A program made the translations under genes and the position numbers. A model generated the notes under the pieces. The model saw nothing but the letters and a program-made list of their open reading frames with translations. It was not told the origin of the DNA and did no database searches. 64,000 bases of DNA, from positions 186,001 to 250,000 of the forward strand of contig CAVSIP010000003.1 in assembly GCA_963728075.1 (NCBI GenBank). The letters run 5' to 3'. Position 1 is the first letter of the stretch. Every line of letters starts with the position of its first letter. Shown in pieces: positions 8,687 through 17,077 of this stretch. Source of the stretch: CAVSIP01 sp963728075 (GTDB taxonomy: Bacteria > Actinomycetota > Actinomycetes > JAFAQI01 > DASSKL01).

Positions 8687-9739
8687 TCAGGCGTTCGCGG
8701 GGATCTCCCCAGCCTGCGCGAGCAGCGCGGACGCCACCCGCTCGCGGTGGGTGTGGGCGTCCCCGAGCAGGAAGCGGTCGACCTTCGCGCGCCGCCAGAA
8801 CAGGTGGGCGTCGTGCTCCCAGGTGAAGCCGATGCCACCGTGCACCTGGATGAGCGTCTCGGTCGCCGTCTCGGTGCCGTCGGCGGCGTACGAGGCCGCG
8901 GCTGCCGCGTGCAGCGGGAGGCGCTGCGGGTCGTCGTCGGCGGTCCAGGCGGCCAGCCAGACCAGCGAGCGCAGCTGCTCCTCGAGGACGTAGGCGTCGA
9001 CGAGTGTGTGCTTGATGGACTGGTAGCTGCCGATGGGACGGCCGAACGCGATCCGCTCCTTGGCGTACTGGACCGCCTTGGCGACCGCCGCGGACAGGGT
9101 GCCGAGCTGCTCGGCGGCGAGGATCACCGCCGCGACCTGCTCGGCGCGCTCCCAGCCGTCCGCCGGGCCGACCTCGGTGGCCGCCGCGCCGTCCAGGCGG
9201 ACGACCGCGAGGGCCCGGGTCGGGTCGATCGGCTCGCGCTCCTCGACGGTCACTCCGTCGCCCCGGTCGACCCGGAGCAGCGCGTTGCCGCTGCGCAGCA
9301 GGAACGTCTGCGCGGCAACGGCGTCCAGGGCGGGCCGGCCGGCACCGGAGACGCCGCCGCCCGAGCGGGTGAACTCACCGTCGAGCACGGCGACCGCGCG
9401 GGTGCCCTCGACGACCTCGCGGAGCAGGTCGTCGGCGCCGGCGGCGCGCAGCAGCAGGGCGGCGCGGCCGGCGGTACCGGCCAGCGGTGCGGGGGCGACC
9501 ACCCGGCCGGCCTGCTCGGCCACGACGGCGAGGTCGAGGACCGTGCCGCCGCTGCCGCCGAGCTCCTCCGGCGCGAGCAGGCCGAGGAAGCCCATCTCGG
9601 CCAGCTCCGGGCGCAGGTCGGGCAGCTGCTCCACCTGGTCCAGGAGCTGGCGCTCGACCGCCGTACCGGGGTGCTTGTCGAAGAACTCACGCGCCGTGCT
9701 CTGCAGCAGCCGCTGCTCCTCGCTGAGTGCGAAGTCCAC
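8687..9739 (-). CDS. Acyl-CoA dehydrogenase, probable non-catalytic partner subunit
   Basis: 350-residue acyl-CoA dehydrogenase-fold protein (MDFALSEEQRLLQ start; RIAFGRPIGSYQSIKH FAD region; QVHGGIGFTWEHDAHLFWRR near the C-terminus). It is shorter than the neighbouring 405-residue paralogue and I see no Glu equivalent to the usual catalytic base. That pattern matches the alpha2-beta2 acyl-CoA dehydrogenases of actinobacterial steroid side-chain degradation, where two adjacent genes form one enzyme. GTG at 9739 has AAGGGAG 6 nt upstream and begins 1 nt after the stop of the upstream paralogue, consistent with coupled synthesis. Confidence 0.9.
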   Translation of the reverse strand: MDFALSEEQRLLQSTAREFFDKHPGTAVERQLLDQVEQLPDLRPELAEMGFLGLLAPEELGGSGGTVLDLAVVAEQAGRVVAPAPLAGTAGRAALLLRAAGADDLLREVVEGTRAVAVLDGEFTRSGGGVSGAGRPALDAVAAQTFLLRSGNALLRVDRGDGVTVEEREPIDPTRALAVVRLDGAAATEVGPADGWERAEQVAAVILAAEQLGTLSAAVAKAVQYAKERIAFGRPIGSYQSIKHTLVDAYVLEEQLRSLVWLAAWTADDDPQRLPLHAAAAASYAADGTETATETLIQVHGGIGFTWEHDAHLFWRRAKVDRFLLGDAHTHRERVASALLAQAGEIPANA

Positions 9740-9740
9740 G

Positions 9741-10958
9741 TCAGGCTCCCTTCAGGCCGAGCAGCTCGGACGCCGGCTTGTCCTTGTCGACCCGTGGCTC
9801 GGGAGGCAGCCCGAGCACCCGCTCGCCGAGGATGTTCTTGAGGATCTCGGTCGTGCCGCCGGCGATGGACATGCCCGGCAGGCTCATCTGGGCGCCCTGC
9901 CAGCGGCCGCTGCCGTCGGCGTTGCGGGCGAACAGCGCGTCGTCGCCCTGCAGGCGCACACCGAGGTCGGCGATCCGCTTGGCGACCGCGGTGCCCGCGA
10001 GCTTGCCGGCGCTGCCCTCGGGACCGGGCGCCTGGCCCTTGGACAGGGCGGTCAGGCGCCGGTAGCCGGTGTAGCGGCTGGCCAGCGACTCGATGAAGCA
10101 GCGGGCGAGCTCCTGGCGGACGAGGGCCTGGCGATCGGGGGAGAGGTCGTCGATGCGGTCGGCGACGGTGGCGGTCAGCGTCTCGACGCTCGCGCCGATG
10201 TCCGACCCGCCGCCGCCGATGGACATCCGCTCGTTCATGAGCGTGGTGATGGCGACCATCCAGCCGCTGTTCACCTCGCCGACGCGCCAGGAGTCCGGGA
10301 CGATCATGTCGTCGAAGAAGACCTCGTTGAAGTTGCTGTCGCCGGTCATCTGGCGCAGCGGGCGGACCGTCACGCCGGGGGCGTGGAAGTCCATGATGAA
10401 CATCGTCAGGCCGCGGTGCTTCGGCAGCGACGGGTCGGTGCGGGTGAGCACGATGCCGTAGTCGCTGTAGTGCGCGCCGCTCGTCCAGACCTTCTGGCCG
10501 TTGATCCGCCAGGAGTCGCCCTCCTGCACGGCCCGGGTGGACAGGGCGGCGACGTCGCTGCCGCCGCCCGGCTCGCTGAACAGCTGGCTCCAGATCTCGT
10601 CGGCGCGCAGCAACGGCGCGAGGAAGCGCTCCTTCTGCTCGTCCGTGCCGTGGGCGATGATCGTCGGGCCGCACATGCCGACGCCGATCGTCCCGACGAT
10701 GCCCGGGATGTCGGCGCGCCCCATCTCCTGGTTGGCGATGACCTGCTGCATCGGGGTGCCGCTCTGGCCGCCGTACTCCTTCGGCCAGGTGATGCCGACG
10801 AGGCCGCCCTCGTAGAGCACCCGCTGGGTGCGCTTGGCGGCGGTGATGTCGCCACCCTCGCCGCGGCGGCCGGTGGCGAGCTCGTCGCGGTGGTCCTCCA
10901 GGTAGGCCCGTACCTGCGAGCGGTACGCGGCCTCCTCGGGTGTGTCGTCGATGTCCAT
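9741..10958 (-). CDS. Acyl-CoA dehydrogenase, probable catalytic subunit
   Basis: 405-residue FAD-dependent acyl-CoA dehydrogenase, first gene of a leftward four-gene operon. Visible are the flavin/substrate segments (EIWSQLFSEPGGGSD, INGQKVWTSGAHYSDYG) and a C-terminal AGGTTEILKNILGERVLG whose Glu is in the place of the catalytic base in this subfamily. It likely forms a heterotetramer with the shorter paralogue encoded next. AGGAGG lies 6 nt before the ATG. Divergent from the kinase gene across about 107 bp that should hold both promoters. Confidence 0.93.
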   Translation of the reverse strand: MDIDDTPEEAAYRSQVRAYLEDHRDELATGRRGEGGDITAAKRTQRVLYEGGLVGITWPKEYGGQSGTPMQQVIANQEMGRADIPGIVGTIGVGMCGPTIIAHGTDEQKERFLAPLLRADEIWSQLFSEPGGGSDVAALSTRAVQEGDSWRINGQKVWTSGAHYSDYGIVLTRTDPSLPKHRGLTMFIMDFHAPGVTVRPLRQMTGDSNFNEVFFDDMIVPDSWRVGEVNSGWMVAITTLMNERMSIGGGGSDIGASVETLTATVADRIDDLSPDRQALVRQELARCFIESLASRYTGYRRLTALSKGQAPGPEGSAGKLAGTAVAKRIADLGVRLQGDDALFARNADGSGRWQGAQMSLPGMSIAGGTTEILKNILGERVLGLPPEPRVDKDKPASELLGLKGA

Positions 10959-11065
10959 GCGGGACCTCCTGCCCGACCGGGCTGGTTTCTGAGGCTGATG
11001 TCAGGTACAACAGCATCTCGGCAGTCGTGCGTCAACGGTGGGCGCGGAACGAGCGGGAGGTGGTC

Positions 11066-12040
11066 GTGGTCGCAGCCGCTGACGACCGCGCTCGCGCCCT
11101 CGCCGAGGACCTGGCCGCGCAGTGGGGTGCGGCCGTCGAGGTCAGCGAGATGCGGCGCCTGTCCGGCGGCGCGTCCATGGAGACCTGGGCGGTCGACCTC
11201 GACCGTGACGGCAGCCGGGTGGCCGCGGTGCTCCGGCGCGAACGGCCCGGCCGCCCGGCAGACGGGCGCGTGGACGAGCCCCGCCTGCTCGTGCTGGCGG
11301 CGAAGGCCGGTGTGCCCGCCCCGGAGGTGCTCGCCAGCGGCCGGGGCTGGCTGCTCATGAACCGGATCGAGGGCGAGACGATCCCCCGCAAGCTGCTGCG
11401 CGACGACACGTACGCCGCCGCGCGTCCGCTGCTCGCCGGCCAGTGCGCGCGAGCCCTCGCCGCCGTGCACTCCGTCCCGGCCACCGACGCGGCGTTCCTC
11501 GGCCCGCCCCGCACGGCGGCGGGCCTGCTCGACGAGCAGGAACGGCTGCTCGACGACCTCGGCGAGCCCTCGCCCGCGTTCGAGCTGGGCCTGCGCTGGC
11601 TGCGGCGGCGGCTCCCCGAGCCGGTGGAGGCCACCCTGGTGCACGGCGACTTCCGTACCGGCAACCTCATCGTGGGGCCGGACGGGTTGCGCGGCGTGCT
11701 CGACTGGGAGCTCGCGCACACCGGTGACCCGCGCGAGGACCTCGGCTGGTTCTGCGTCCGGGCCTGGCGGTTCGGCAACGACCGTGCCGTGGCCGGCGGG
11801 TTCGGGACGCGCGCGGAGCTGCTCGAGGCGTACGCCGCCGCGAGCGGCCGGCCCGTGGACGCGGACGCCGTCCGCTGGTGGGAGACCTGCGGCACCCTGC
11901 GCTGGGGGATCATGTGCATGCTCCAGGCGAGCGCGCACCTGTCCGGCGCGGTGCACAGCGTGGAGCTCGCCACCATCGGGCGCCGGGTGTCGGAGAACGA
12001 GTACGACCTGCTCGAGCTGCTCGCCGAGGGGGCCGCCTGA
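11066..12040 (+). CDS. APH-fold kinase (phosphotransferase family), ACAD11/LvaA-like
   Basis: About 324 residues of the aminoglycoside-phosphotransferase/choline-kinase fold. The Brenner motif HGDFRTGNL and the metal motif VLDWELAHTGDPREDLGW are clear, and the N-lobe has LSGGASMETWAVD. This branch is the free-standing version of the kinase domain fused to dehydrogenases in human ACAD10/11, and of LvaA in Pseudomonas levulinate catabolism, which phosphorylate 4-hydroxyacyl-CoAs (recalled knowledge). The neighbourhood (acyl-CoA dehydrogenases, SDR, thiolase, DUF6285) fits that role better than antibiotic resistance. I chose GTG 11066 for its GGGAGG 5 nt upstream; nearby GTG 11060 is possible. 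Confidence 0.87.
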   Translation: MVAAADDRARALAEDLAAQWGAAVEVSEMRRLSGGASMETWAVDLDRDGSRVAAVLRRERPGRPADGRVDEPRLLVLAAKAGVPAPEVLASGRGWLLMNRIEGETIPRKLLRDDTYAAARPLLAGQCARALAAVHSVPATDAAFLGPPRTAAGLLDEQERLLDDLGEPSPAFELGLRWLRRRLPEPVEATLVHGDFRTGNLIVGPDGLRGVLDWELAHTGDPREDLGWFCVRAWRFGNDRAVAGGFGTRAELLEAYAAASGRPVDADAVRWWETCGTLRWGIMCMLQASAHLSGAVHSVELATIGRRVSENEYDLLELLAEGAA

Positions 12041-12393
12041 TGGAGAACCGGCCCACGACCGAGGAGCTCGTCCGTGCCGTCGCGGGATGGCTGCGTACGG
12101 ACGTCCTGCCCGTCGTTGGCTACCACGCCCGGGTCGCCGCCAACGCGCTGGACATCGTGGCCCGCGAGCTGGCCGCCGGCGAGGCGTACTTCGAGGCCGA
12201 CCGGTCCGCCCTGCGCGACCTGGCCGGCGAGCCGGCGTCCGGGGACGACCACGACCTGCTCGCCGCGGTCGCGGCGCGCGTACGCAGCGGCGACCTGGAC
12301 GGGCGCGCCGACGAGGTGCTCGAGGTCCTGCGACCGCTCGCGCGGCGCAAGCTCGCGCTGGACAACCCCCGCTACCTGGAGGGCCGGCCGTGA
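12040..12393 (+). CDS. DUF6285 domain-containing protein (candidate kinase partner)
   Basis: 117-residue, mostly helical protein; motifs include PTTEELVRAVAGWLRTDVLP, YHARVAANALDIVARELA and a C-terminal LARRKLALDNPRYLEG. I assign it to DUF6285 by resemblance from memory. Its ATG overlaps the kinase stop (TGATG), so the two should be made together. In the Pseudomonas lva system a small protein encoded next to the kinase (LvaB) is required for kinase activity; this protein is the positional counterpart. Its own C-terminus overlaps the TetR start by 4 bp. Confidence 0.82.
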   Translation: MENRPTTEELVRAVAGWLRTDVLPVVGYHARVAANALDIVARELAAGEAYFEADRSALRDLAGEPASGDDHDLLAAVAARVRSGDLDGRADEVLEVLRPLARRKLALDNPRYLEGRP

Positions 12394-13085
12394 CCGATCC
12401 GACGCCTCCCACGCGGGAGGGGGTCCTCGACGCCGTGCTGGCCGGGACCCGCACGGAGGGCCGCCGCGGCAACGGCAGCGCCTCCCCGATCGGCGCCCGC
12501 GGCCAGCGCACCCGGGCGGCGCTGCTGGAGGCGGCGCACCGGCTGTTCGGCGAGCAGGGGTACCGCGCGACGACCGTCGCCCAGATCGCCGAGGCGGCCG
12601 GTGTCAGTCTCGGCACCTTCTACCAGTACTTCTCCGACCGCCAGGCCATCCTGTCCGAGCTCGTCGGTGACTGGGTGTCCCGGCTGATGAGCGACCCCAC
12701 GCGGCTCTGGCGCGCCCGGGAGGGCCGGGCCGGCCTCGAGCGGATGATCGCCGGGTACGTCGGCGCCGTCGCCGGGGACATCCACTTCTGGCGCGCCTGG
12801 GACGAGGCCAGCCATACCGACGAGCAGCTGGCCCGCGTGCGCCGCGAGCTGGCGCGGGTGCTCGTCGACTCCCTGGAGCGGGAGCTGCGCCGCGCGGCGA
12901 AGGCGGGACTGGTCCGCCGGGACGTCGACCTCGGCCTGGCCGCCCGGGCGCTGACCGGCATGGCCGACCGCTACGTCTACACGACATATTTCTTCGACCC
13001 GCCCGACCCGGTGCCCTCGCCGGAGGAGTCGGCCCGGCTGCTCGCCGAGCTCTGGGTCGGTGCCGTGGGCCTGAAGACCGCATGA
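12390..13085 (+). CDS. TetR/AcrR family transcriptional regulator
   Basis: 231 residues with a TetR N-terminal DNA-binding domain at about residues 36-85 (RTRAALLEAAHRLFGEQGYR, then VAQIAEAAGVSLGTFYQYFS). The remaining helices form a ligand pocket, probably sensing an acyl-CoA or related intermediate. The GTG at 12390 overlaps the DUF6285 stop (GTGA). The roughly 30-residue N-terminal extension before the HTH is basic and Gly-rich. It probably controls the surrounding catabolic island; I found no unambiguous operator palindrome in the 10959-11065 divergent region. Confidence 0.92.
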   Translation: MTDPTPPTREGVLDAVLAGTRTEGRRGNGSASPIGARGQRTRAALLEAAHRLFGEQGYRATTVAQIAEAAGVSLGTFYQYFSDRQAILSELVGDWVSRLMSDPTRLWRAREGRAGLERMIAGYVGAVAGDIHFWRAWDEASHTDEQLARVRRELARVLVDSLERELRRAAKAGLVRRDVDLGLAARALTGMADRYVYTTYFFDPPDPVPSPEESARLLAELWVGAVGLKTA

Positions 13086-13122
13086 GACCGTCAATCCGTC
13101 CCCCCAAAGTAGGAGGCAACAG

Positions 13123-14280
13123 GTGAGCAGGGACGCAGTCATCGTCGACGCAGTACGCACCCCGGTGGGCAAGCGCAACGGTTCGCTGTCCGGGTGGCAC
13201 GCCGTCGACCTGTCGGCGCACGTGCTGAAGGCGCTCGCCGAGCGTAACGGCGTCGACCCCGCCGTGATCGAGGACGTGGTCTGGGGCTGCGTCATGCAGG
13301 TCGGTGAGCAGGCCGTGAACGTCGGCCGCAACGCCGTGCTCGCCGCCGGCTGGCCCGAGACCATCCCGGGCACCACCGTGGACCGCCAGTGCGGCTCCTC
13401 CCAGCAGTCGGTGCACTTCGCAGCAGCCGGGCTCGTCGCCGGCCACTACGACGCCGTCGTCGCCGGTGGCGTCGAGATGATGAGCCGGGTGCCGATGGGC
13501 TCGTCCATCGGGCAGAACGTCGGCGTGCCGTTCGGGCCGCAGGTGTCCGAGCGCTACGGCGGCCTGCGGTTCAACCAGGGCGTCGGCGCCGAGATGATCG
13601 CCGAGCGCTGGGGTCTGTCCCGTGAGCAGCTCGACGAGTTCTCGCTCGGCTCGCACGAGAAGGCCGCGGCCGCGATCGACGACAAGCGCTTCGTCGACGA
13701 GATCGTGCCCGTCCCGACCGAGGGCGGCACCTTCGACACCGACGAGGGCATCCGCCGTGGCGGGACGCTGGAGTCGATGGCCAAGCTCAAGCCGGCGTTC
13801 AAGGAGGACGGCGTCATCACCGCCGGTAACTCCTCGCAGATCTCCGACGGCTCGGCCGCGCTGCTCATGATGACCTCGGAGAAGGCCAAGGATCTCGGAC
13901 TCAAGCCGGTCGCCCGCATCCACGCCACCGCGCTCGCCGCCGACGACCCGGTGATCATGCTCACCGCGCCGATCCCGGCGACCCAGAAGGTGCTCAAGCG
14001 GGCCGGCATGACGATCGACCAGATCGGCGCGTTCGAGGTCAACGAGGCCTTCGCCCCCGTCCCGCTGGCCTGGCTCAAGGAGACCGGGGCGGACGAGAAG
14101 AACCTCAACCCGAATGGTGGCGCGATCGCCATCGGTCACCCGCTCGGCGGCTCCGGCGCCCGTCTCATGACGACGCTCGTGCACCACATGCGGATCAACG
14201 GCATCAAGTACGGCCTGCAGACGATGTGCGAGGGCGGCGGCATGGCCAACGCCACGATCATCGAGCTGCTGGAGAGCTAG
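13123..14280 (+). CDS. Acetyl-CoA C-acyltransferase / 3-ketoacyl-CoA thiolase
   Basis: 385-residue thiolase with the complete catalytic set: nucleophile Cys90 (DRQCGSSQQS), His339 (GHPLGGSGAR) and Cys369 (MCEGGGMAN), plus NEAFAPVPLAW. The N-terminus (VRTPVGKRNGSLSGWHA) resembles FadA5/FadA6-like actinobacterial thiolases, which release acetyl- or propionyl-CoA from steroid or branched-chain acyl-CoAs. It has an AGGAGG 8 nt before GTG 13123. It follows the TetR gene after 37 bp and would be the terminal step for the acyl-CoA products of the divergent operon. Confidence 0.93.
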   Translation: MSRDAVIVDAVRTPVGKRNGSLSGWHAVDLSAHVLKALAERNGVDPAVIEDVVWGCVMQVGEQAVNVGRNAVLAAGWPETIPGTTVDRQCGSSQQSVHFAAAGLVAGHYDAVVAGGVEMMSRVPMGSSIGQNVGVPFGPQVSERYGGLRFNQGVGAEMIAERWGLSREQLDEFSLGSHEKAAAAIDDKRFVDEIVPVPTEGGTFDTDEGIRRGGTLESMAKLKPAFKEDGVITAGNSSQISDGSAALLMMTSEKAKDLGLKPVARIHATALAADDPVIMLTAPIPATQKVLKRAGMTIDQIGAFEVNEAFAPVPLAWLKETGADEKNLNPNGGAIAIGHPLGGSGARLMTTLVHHMRINGIKYGLQTMCEGGGMANATIIELLES

Positions 14281-14289
14281 CCCACCTTT

Positions 14290-14333
14290 GCGGGTGACGC
14301 CAGGCCGGCCAGGGCCGGTCTGGCGTCACCCGC
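14290..14333. terminator. Convergent hairpin terminator
   Basis: Perfect 14-bp arms at 14290-14303 and 14320-14333, with further G/C pairing inside (about 20 bp in total), fill the gap between the convergent thiolase and LLM-oxidoreductase genes. No T-tract is present, as is usual for actinobacterial hairpin terminators; it could act in both directions. Confidence 0.7.
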
Positions 14334-14342
14334 AGTTGTGCG

Positions 14343-15287
14343 TCAGGGGGCCAGGGCGAGCGCGGCCTCGTGGTAGCTCATGCCGACGGGGATCGGGGCC
14401 AGCGCGGGCACGGTGACGCCGTTGTCCATGTAGCGCCGTACGGTGGCGCGGCAGTGCTCAGGTGAGCCGTGCACGAGCAGGTCGTCGACGACCTCGTCGG
14501 GGATGGCCTCGAGCGCCGCGGCCCGGTCGCCCGCCCTCCACTTCGCCCACATGTCGGCAAGCGCGTCGCCGCGGCCGAGCCACTCGTGGAACTTCGCGTA
14601 CACCGGCACGTTGAGGTACGCCGCGATCATCCGCCGGCCGATCTGACGCACCGTGTCGGTGTCCTCGGACGGGCAGACGAAGATCCGGGCGACCACCTCC
14701 TTGCCGGCGCCGACGTACGGGACCACCTGCTTCACGTCGTCGGCGGACAGCCAGTTGATGACCGCCCCGTCCGCCTCCTCACCGGCGAGCGTCAACATCT
14801 TCGACCGCAGCGCGGCGACCACGATCTTCGGCGGCTGCGCGGGCGGGCGCTCGAGCCGGAATCCCTTCACCCGGAACGTCTCGTACTCCTCGGTGACCTT
14901 CTCGCCGGCCAGCGCCGCCTTGCAGAAGCGCACCATGTCCCGCGTGCGGGCCAGCGGCTTGTCGAACGGGACGCCGTTCCAGTTCTCGACGATGACGTTG
15001 GACGACGACCCGATGCCGAGGGTGAACCGGCCGGGGGCGGCGTCCGCCAGCGTCGCCGCGCTCATCGCCATGAGCGCCGGTCCCCGGGTGAACGCGGGCA
15101 CGATCGCCGTCCCCAGCTGCGCGGTCTCGACGGCCGTAGCGGCCAGCGCCAGCGGCGTGAAAGCGTCGGCGCCGCCGGCCTCCGCGGACCAGAAGTCGGT
15201 GTACCCCGCCGCGGCGACCTCCCGGAGCAGGTCCCGGTGGGCGGTCAGCGGCTGGTCCATGTACGGAATGGTCAGGCCGTAGCGCAT
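14343..15287 (-). CDS. LLM class flavin-dependent (F420-type) oxidoreductase
   Basis: 314-residue bacterial-luciferase-like TIM barrel. Segments MRYGLTIPYMDQPL, YTDFWSAEAGGADAFTPLAL, APGRFTLGIGSSSNVIVENW and the C-terminal HGSPEHCRATVRRYMDNGV are typical of the F420-dependent actinobacterial branch rather than true luciferases. The oxidised or reduced substrate is unknown. It is divergent from an MFS transporter gene, with only 71 bp between starts, and convergent with the thiolase gene; the transporter could supply its substrate (inference). Confidence 0.9.
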   Translation of the reverse strand: MRYGLTIPYMDQPLTAHRDLLREVAAAGYTDFWSAEAGGADAFTPLALAATAVETAQLGTAIVPAFTRGPALMAMSAATLADAAPGRFTLGIGSSSNVIVENWNGVPFDKPLARTRDMVRFCKAALAGEKVTEEYETFRVKGFRLERPPAQPPKIVVAALRSKMLTLAGEEADGAVINWLSADDVKQVVPYVGAGKEVVARIFVCPSEDTDTVRQIGRRMIAAYLNVPVYAKFHEWLGRGDALADMWAKWRAGDRAAALEAIPDEVVDDLLVHGSPEHCRATVRRYMDNGVTVPALAPIPVGMSYHEAALALAP

Positions 15288-15358
15288 CGATGCTCCGCTC
15301 GTTAGGGGATCAGGGCTCGTTGAGGGGTCAGGGCTCGGACTATCACACAGGAGGCGGC

Positions 15359-16636
15359 GTGGGCGGCAGCCCGGTGGCCAGGCTGGAGCCGCAGCACCGC
15401 CGGCTGCTGTGGCTGCTCGGTGTGGCCAGCTTCTTCGAGGGCTACGACGTCGCCACCGTCGGTGTGGCGCTGCCGCAGCTGCGGGAGGCCTTCGGTCTCA
15501 GCCAGTCCGCCGCGTCGCTGTGGGTGGCCGTGCTCTACCTCGGCGCGGGCCCGGCCCTGTTCCTCACCCGCCGCGCGGACCGCTTCGGCCGCCGACCGGC
15601 GCTGCTCGTCTCCATCACGGGCTACACGGTCGCGACGGCGCTGACCGCGATGGCGCCGAGCATGCCGTGGTTCGCCGCCGCACAGGTCGTCGCTCGGCTG
15701 TTCCTCGCGGCCGAGGTGGCGCTGGCCTGGACGGTCGTCGCCGAGGAGCTGCCCGCGCGGTCACGCGGGTTCGGCTTCGGCCTGCTCGCGCTGGCGACCG
15801 CTCTCGGTGCCGGCTGGGCGTCGCTGCTGCAGGCGGTGGTCCTCGCCCCGCTGGGCGCCAGCTGGCGGTGGCTGTACGCCGCGGCCGTGCCGGTGCTCGT
15901 GGTGGCGGCCGCGCTGCGGCGCAGCCTGCCGGAGAGCGGCCGGTTCACCGCCGCGGCGCAGCACGCCGCGCTGGCGCCACGTTGGACGGTGATCACCCAG
16001 CGCCCTTACCGCTCCATCGCCCTGCTGCTGTGCGGCACGGTGCTCCTGCTGCAGCTGACCAGCCAGGCGACCGTGTTCGTCATCGACTTCATGCAGAGCG
16101 ACCGCGGGCTGTCGGCGTCCCAGGCCAACCTCACGCTCATCGCTGCCGGTGCGCTCGTCCTGCCGCTGCTGACGATCGCCGGCCGGGTCTCCGACCGGGT
16201 CGGCCGCAAGCCGGTCGCGGTCGCGGCCCTGGGTGTCGAGACCGTGGGCCTGTTCGTGTTCTTCTTCGTCGCGCACGGCCAGCTCGGCCTGTTCCTGTCC
16301 CTCGCACTGGTGTACGCCGGCAGCTTCGGGGCCTGGCCGACGGTGGGTTCCTACGGCCCCGAGCTGTTCCCGACCCAGCTCCGCGCGCTCGGCAGCTCCG
16401 CGGTCGGCGTGGCGAAGCTCGTCGGGCAGTTCTCCAGCTTCGTGCTCGCCGGCGCGCTGATCACCCTGACCGGTACGCAGTCGAACGCCGTCGCCGTGCT
16501 CGCGGCCGGCCCCGTGCTGGGCGCCGTGCTCGTGGCCTGGCGGTTCCCGGAGACCGGCGGACGGGAGCTCGAAGAGGTCATCGGGGACACCGAGGTCGTT
16601 GCGGACGGCGTCCCGGTCGCCGTCCCGCCGCTGTGA
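15359..16636 (+). CDS. MFS transporter
   Basis: 425-residue major facilitator with about 12 hydrophobic segments. The N-terminus has WLLGVASFFEGYDVATVGVA, typical of the metabolite/sugar:H+ symporter branch. The loop 2-3 motif is RRADRFGRRPALL and loop 8-9 has GRVSDRVGRKPVAV. The GTG at 15359 follows AGGAGG by 4 nt; the in-frame GTG at 15374 is an alternative. The acidic C-terminal tail (GGRELEEVIGDTE) is cytoplasmic. Substrate unknown; an organic acid is a guess from family resemblance. Confidence 0.9.
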   Translation: MGGSPVARLEPQHRRLLWLLGVASFFEGYDVATVGVALPQLREAFGLSQSAASLWVAVLYLGAGPALFLTRRADRFGRRPALLVSITGYTVATALTAMAPSMPWFAAAQVVARLFLAAEVALAWTVVAEELPARSRGFGFGLLALATALGAGWASLLQAVVLAPLGASWRWLYAAAVPVLVVAAALRRSLPESGRFTAAAQHAALAPRWTVITQRPYRSIALLLCGTVLLLQLTSQATVFVIDFMQSDRGLSASQANLTLIAAGALVLPLLTIAGRVSDRVGRKPVAVAALGVETVGLFVFFFVAHGQLGLFLSLALVYAGSFGAWPTVGSYGPELFPTQLRALGSSAVGVAKLVGQFSSFVLAGALITLTGTQSNAVAVLAAGPVLGAVLVAWRFPETGGRELEEVIGDTEVVADGVPVAVPPL

Positions 16637-16640
16637 GCCC

Positions 16641-16646
16641 TATGCT
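16641..16646 (+). promoter_or_regulatory. Candidate -10 element (TATGCT), leaderless start
   Basis: TATGCT matches TANNNT and ends 7 nt before ATG 16654, which has no Shine-Dalgarno. This is the spacing expected if transcription begins at the A of the ATG. The first T lies 5 bp after the MFS stop, so the cyclic-nucleotide-binding gene would have its own promoter. Confidence 0.45.
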
Positions 16647-16653
16647 CCGCCCC

Positions 16654-17073
16654 ATGGCGAACGCGGACAAGATCGCGCGGCTGCAGGACGTCTCCCTGTT
16701 CCGGGCGTGCAGCAAGTCGGAGCTGCGGACCATCGCGAAGCTGGCCGAGGAGCTCAAGGTGCCGGCCGGCAAGACCCTCGTCCGGCAGGGCGCGTCCGGC
16801 CGTGAGTTCTTCCTCATCCTCGAGGGCGAGTCGCGGGTCGAGCGGGACGGCCGCGAGGTGGCCGTTCTCGGCCCCGGTCAGTACTTCGGCGAGCTGTCGT
16901 TGCTCTCCCGCGAGCCGAGGGACGCGACGGTCACCACGCTGACCCCGTCGGTGCTCCTCGTCATCGGCCAGCGGGAGTTCGGCGGGGTCATCGCCGAGTC
17001 GCCGACCATGGCCCGCAAGCTGCTCGAGGGCATGGCGCGCCGGTTGCGCGAGCTCGACCAGCGGGCCGGCTGA
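16654..17073 (+). CDS. Cyclic nucleotide-binding domain protein (Crp-like, no HTH)
   Basis: 139-residue stand-alone CNB domain. The beta-barrel and phosphate-binding cassette are intact: GQYFGELSLLSREPRDATV has the conserved Gly-Glu and the Arg that contacts the cyclic phosphate. No DNA-binding helix-turn-helix or enzymatic domain follows, so it is probably a cAMP-responsive adaptor or regulator, not a Crp transcription factor. The ATG at 16654 was preferred over 16642 because the latter lies inside a TANNNT hexamer. It converges with the lactone oxidase gene (4-bp gap). Confidence 0.88.
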   Translation: MANADKIARLQDVSLFRACSKSELRTIAKLAEELKVPAGKTLVRQGASGREFFLILEGESRVERDGREVAVLGPGQYFGELSLLSREPRDATVTTLTPSVLLVIGQREFGGVIAESPTMARKLLEGMARRLRELDQRAG

Positions 17074-17077
17074 CCGG

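Noticed and set aside
10959..11065. KstR/KstR2-type operator for a cholesterol regulon
   Set aside because: No TNNAACNNGTTNNA-like palindrome is present in the divergent region, so membership of the cholesterol regulon is unsupported.
11066..12040. Aminoglycoside resistance gene
   Set aside because: The fold is shared, but the DUF6285 partner and acyl-CoA gene neighbourhood indicate a catabolic kinase.
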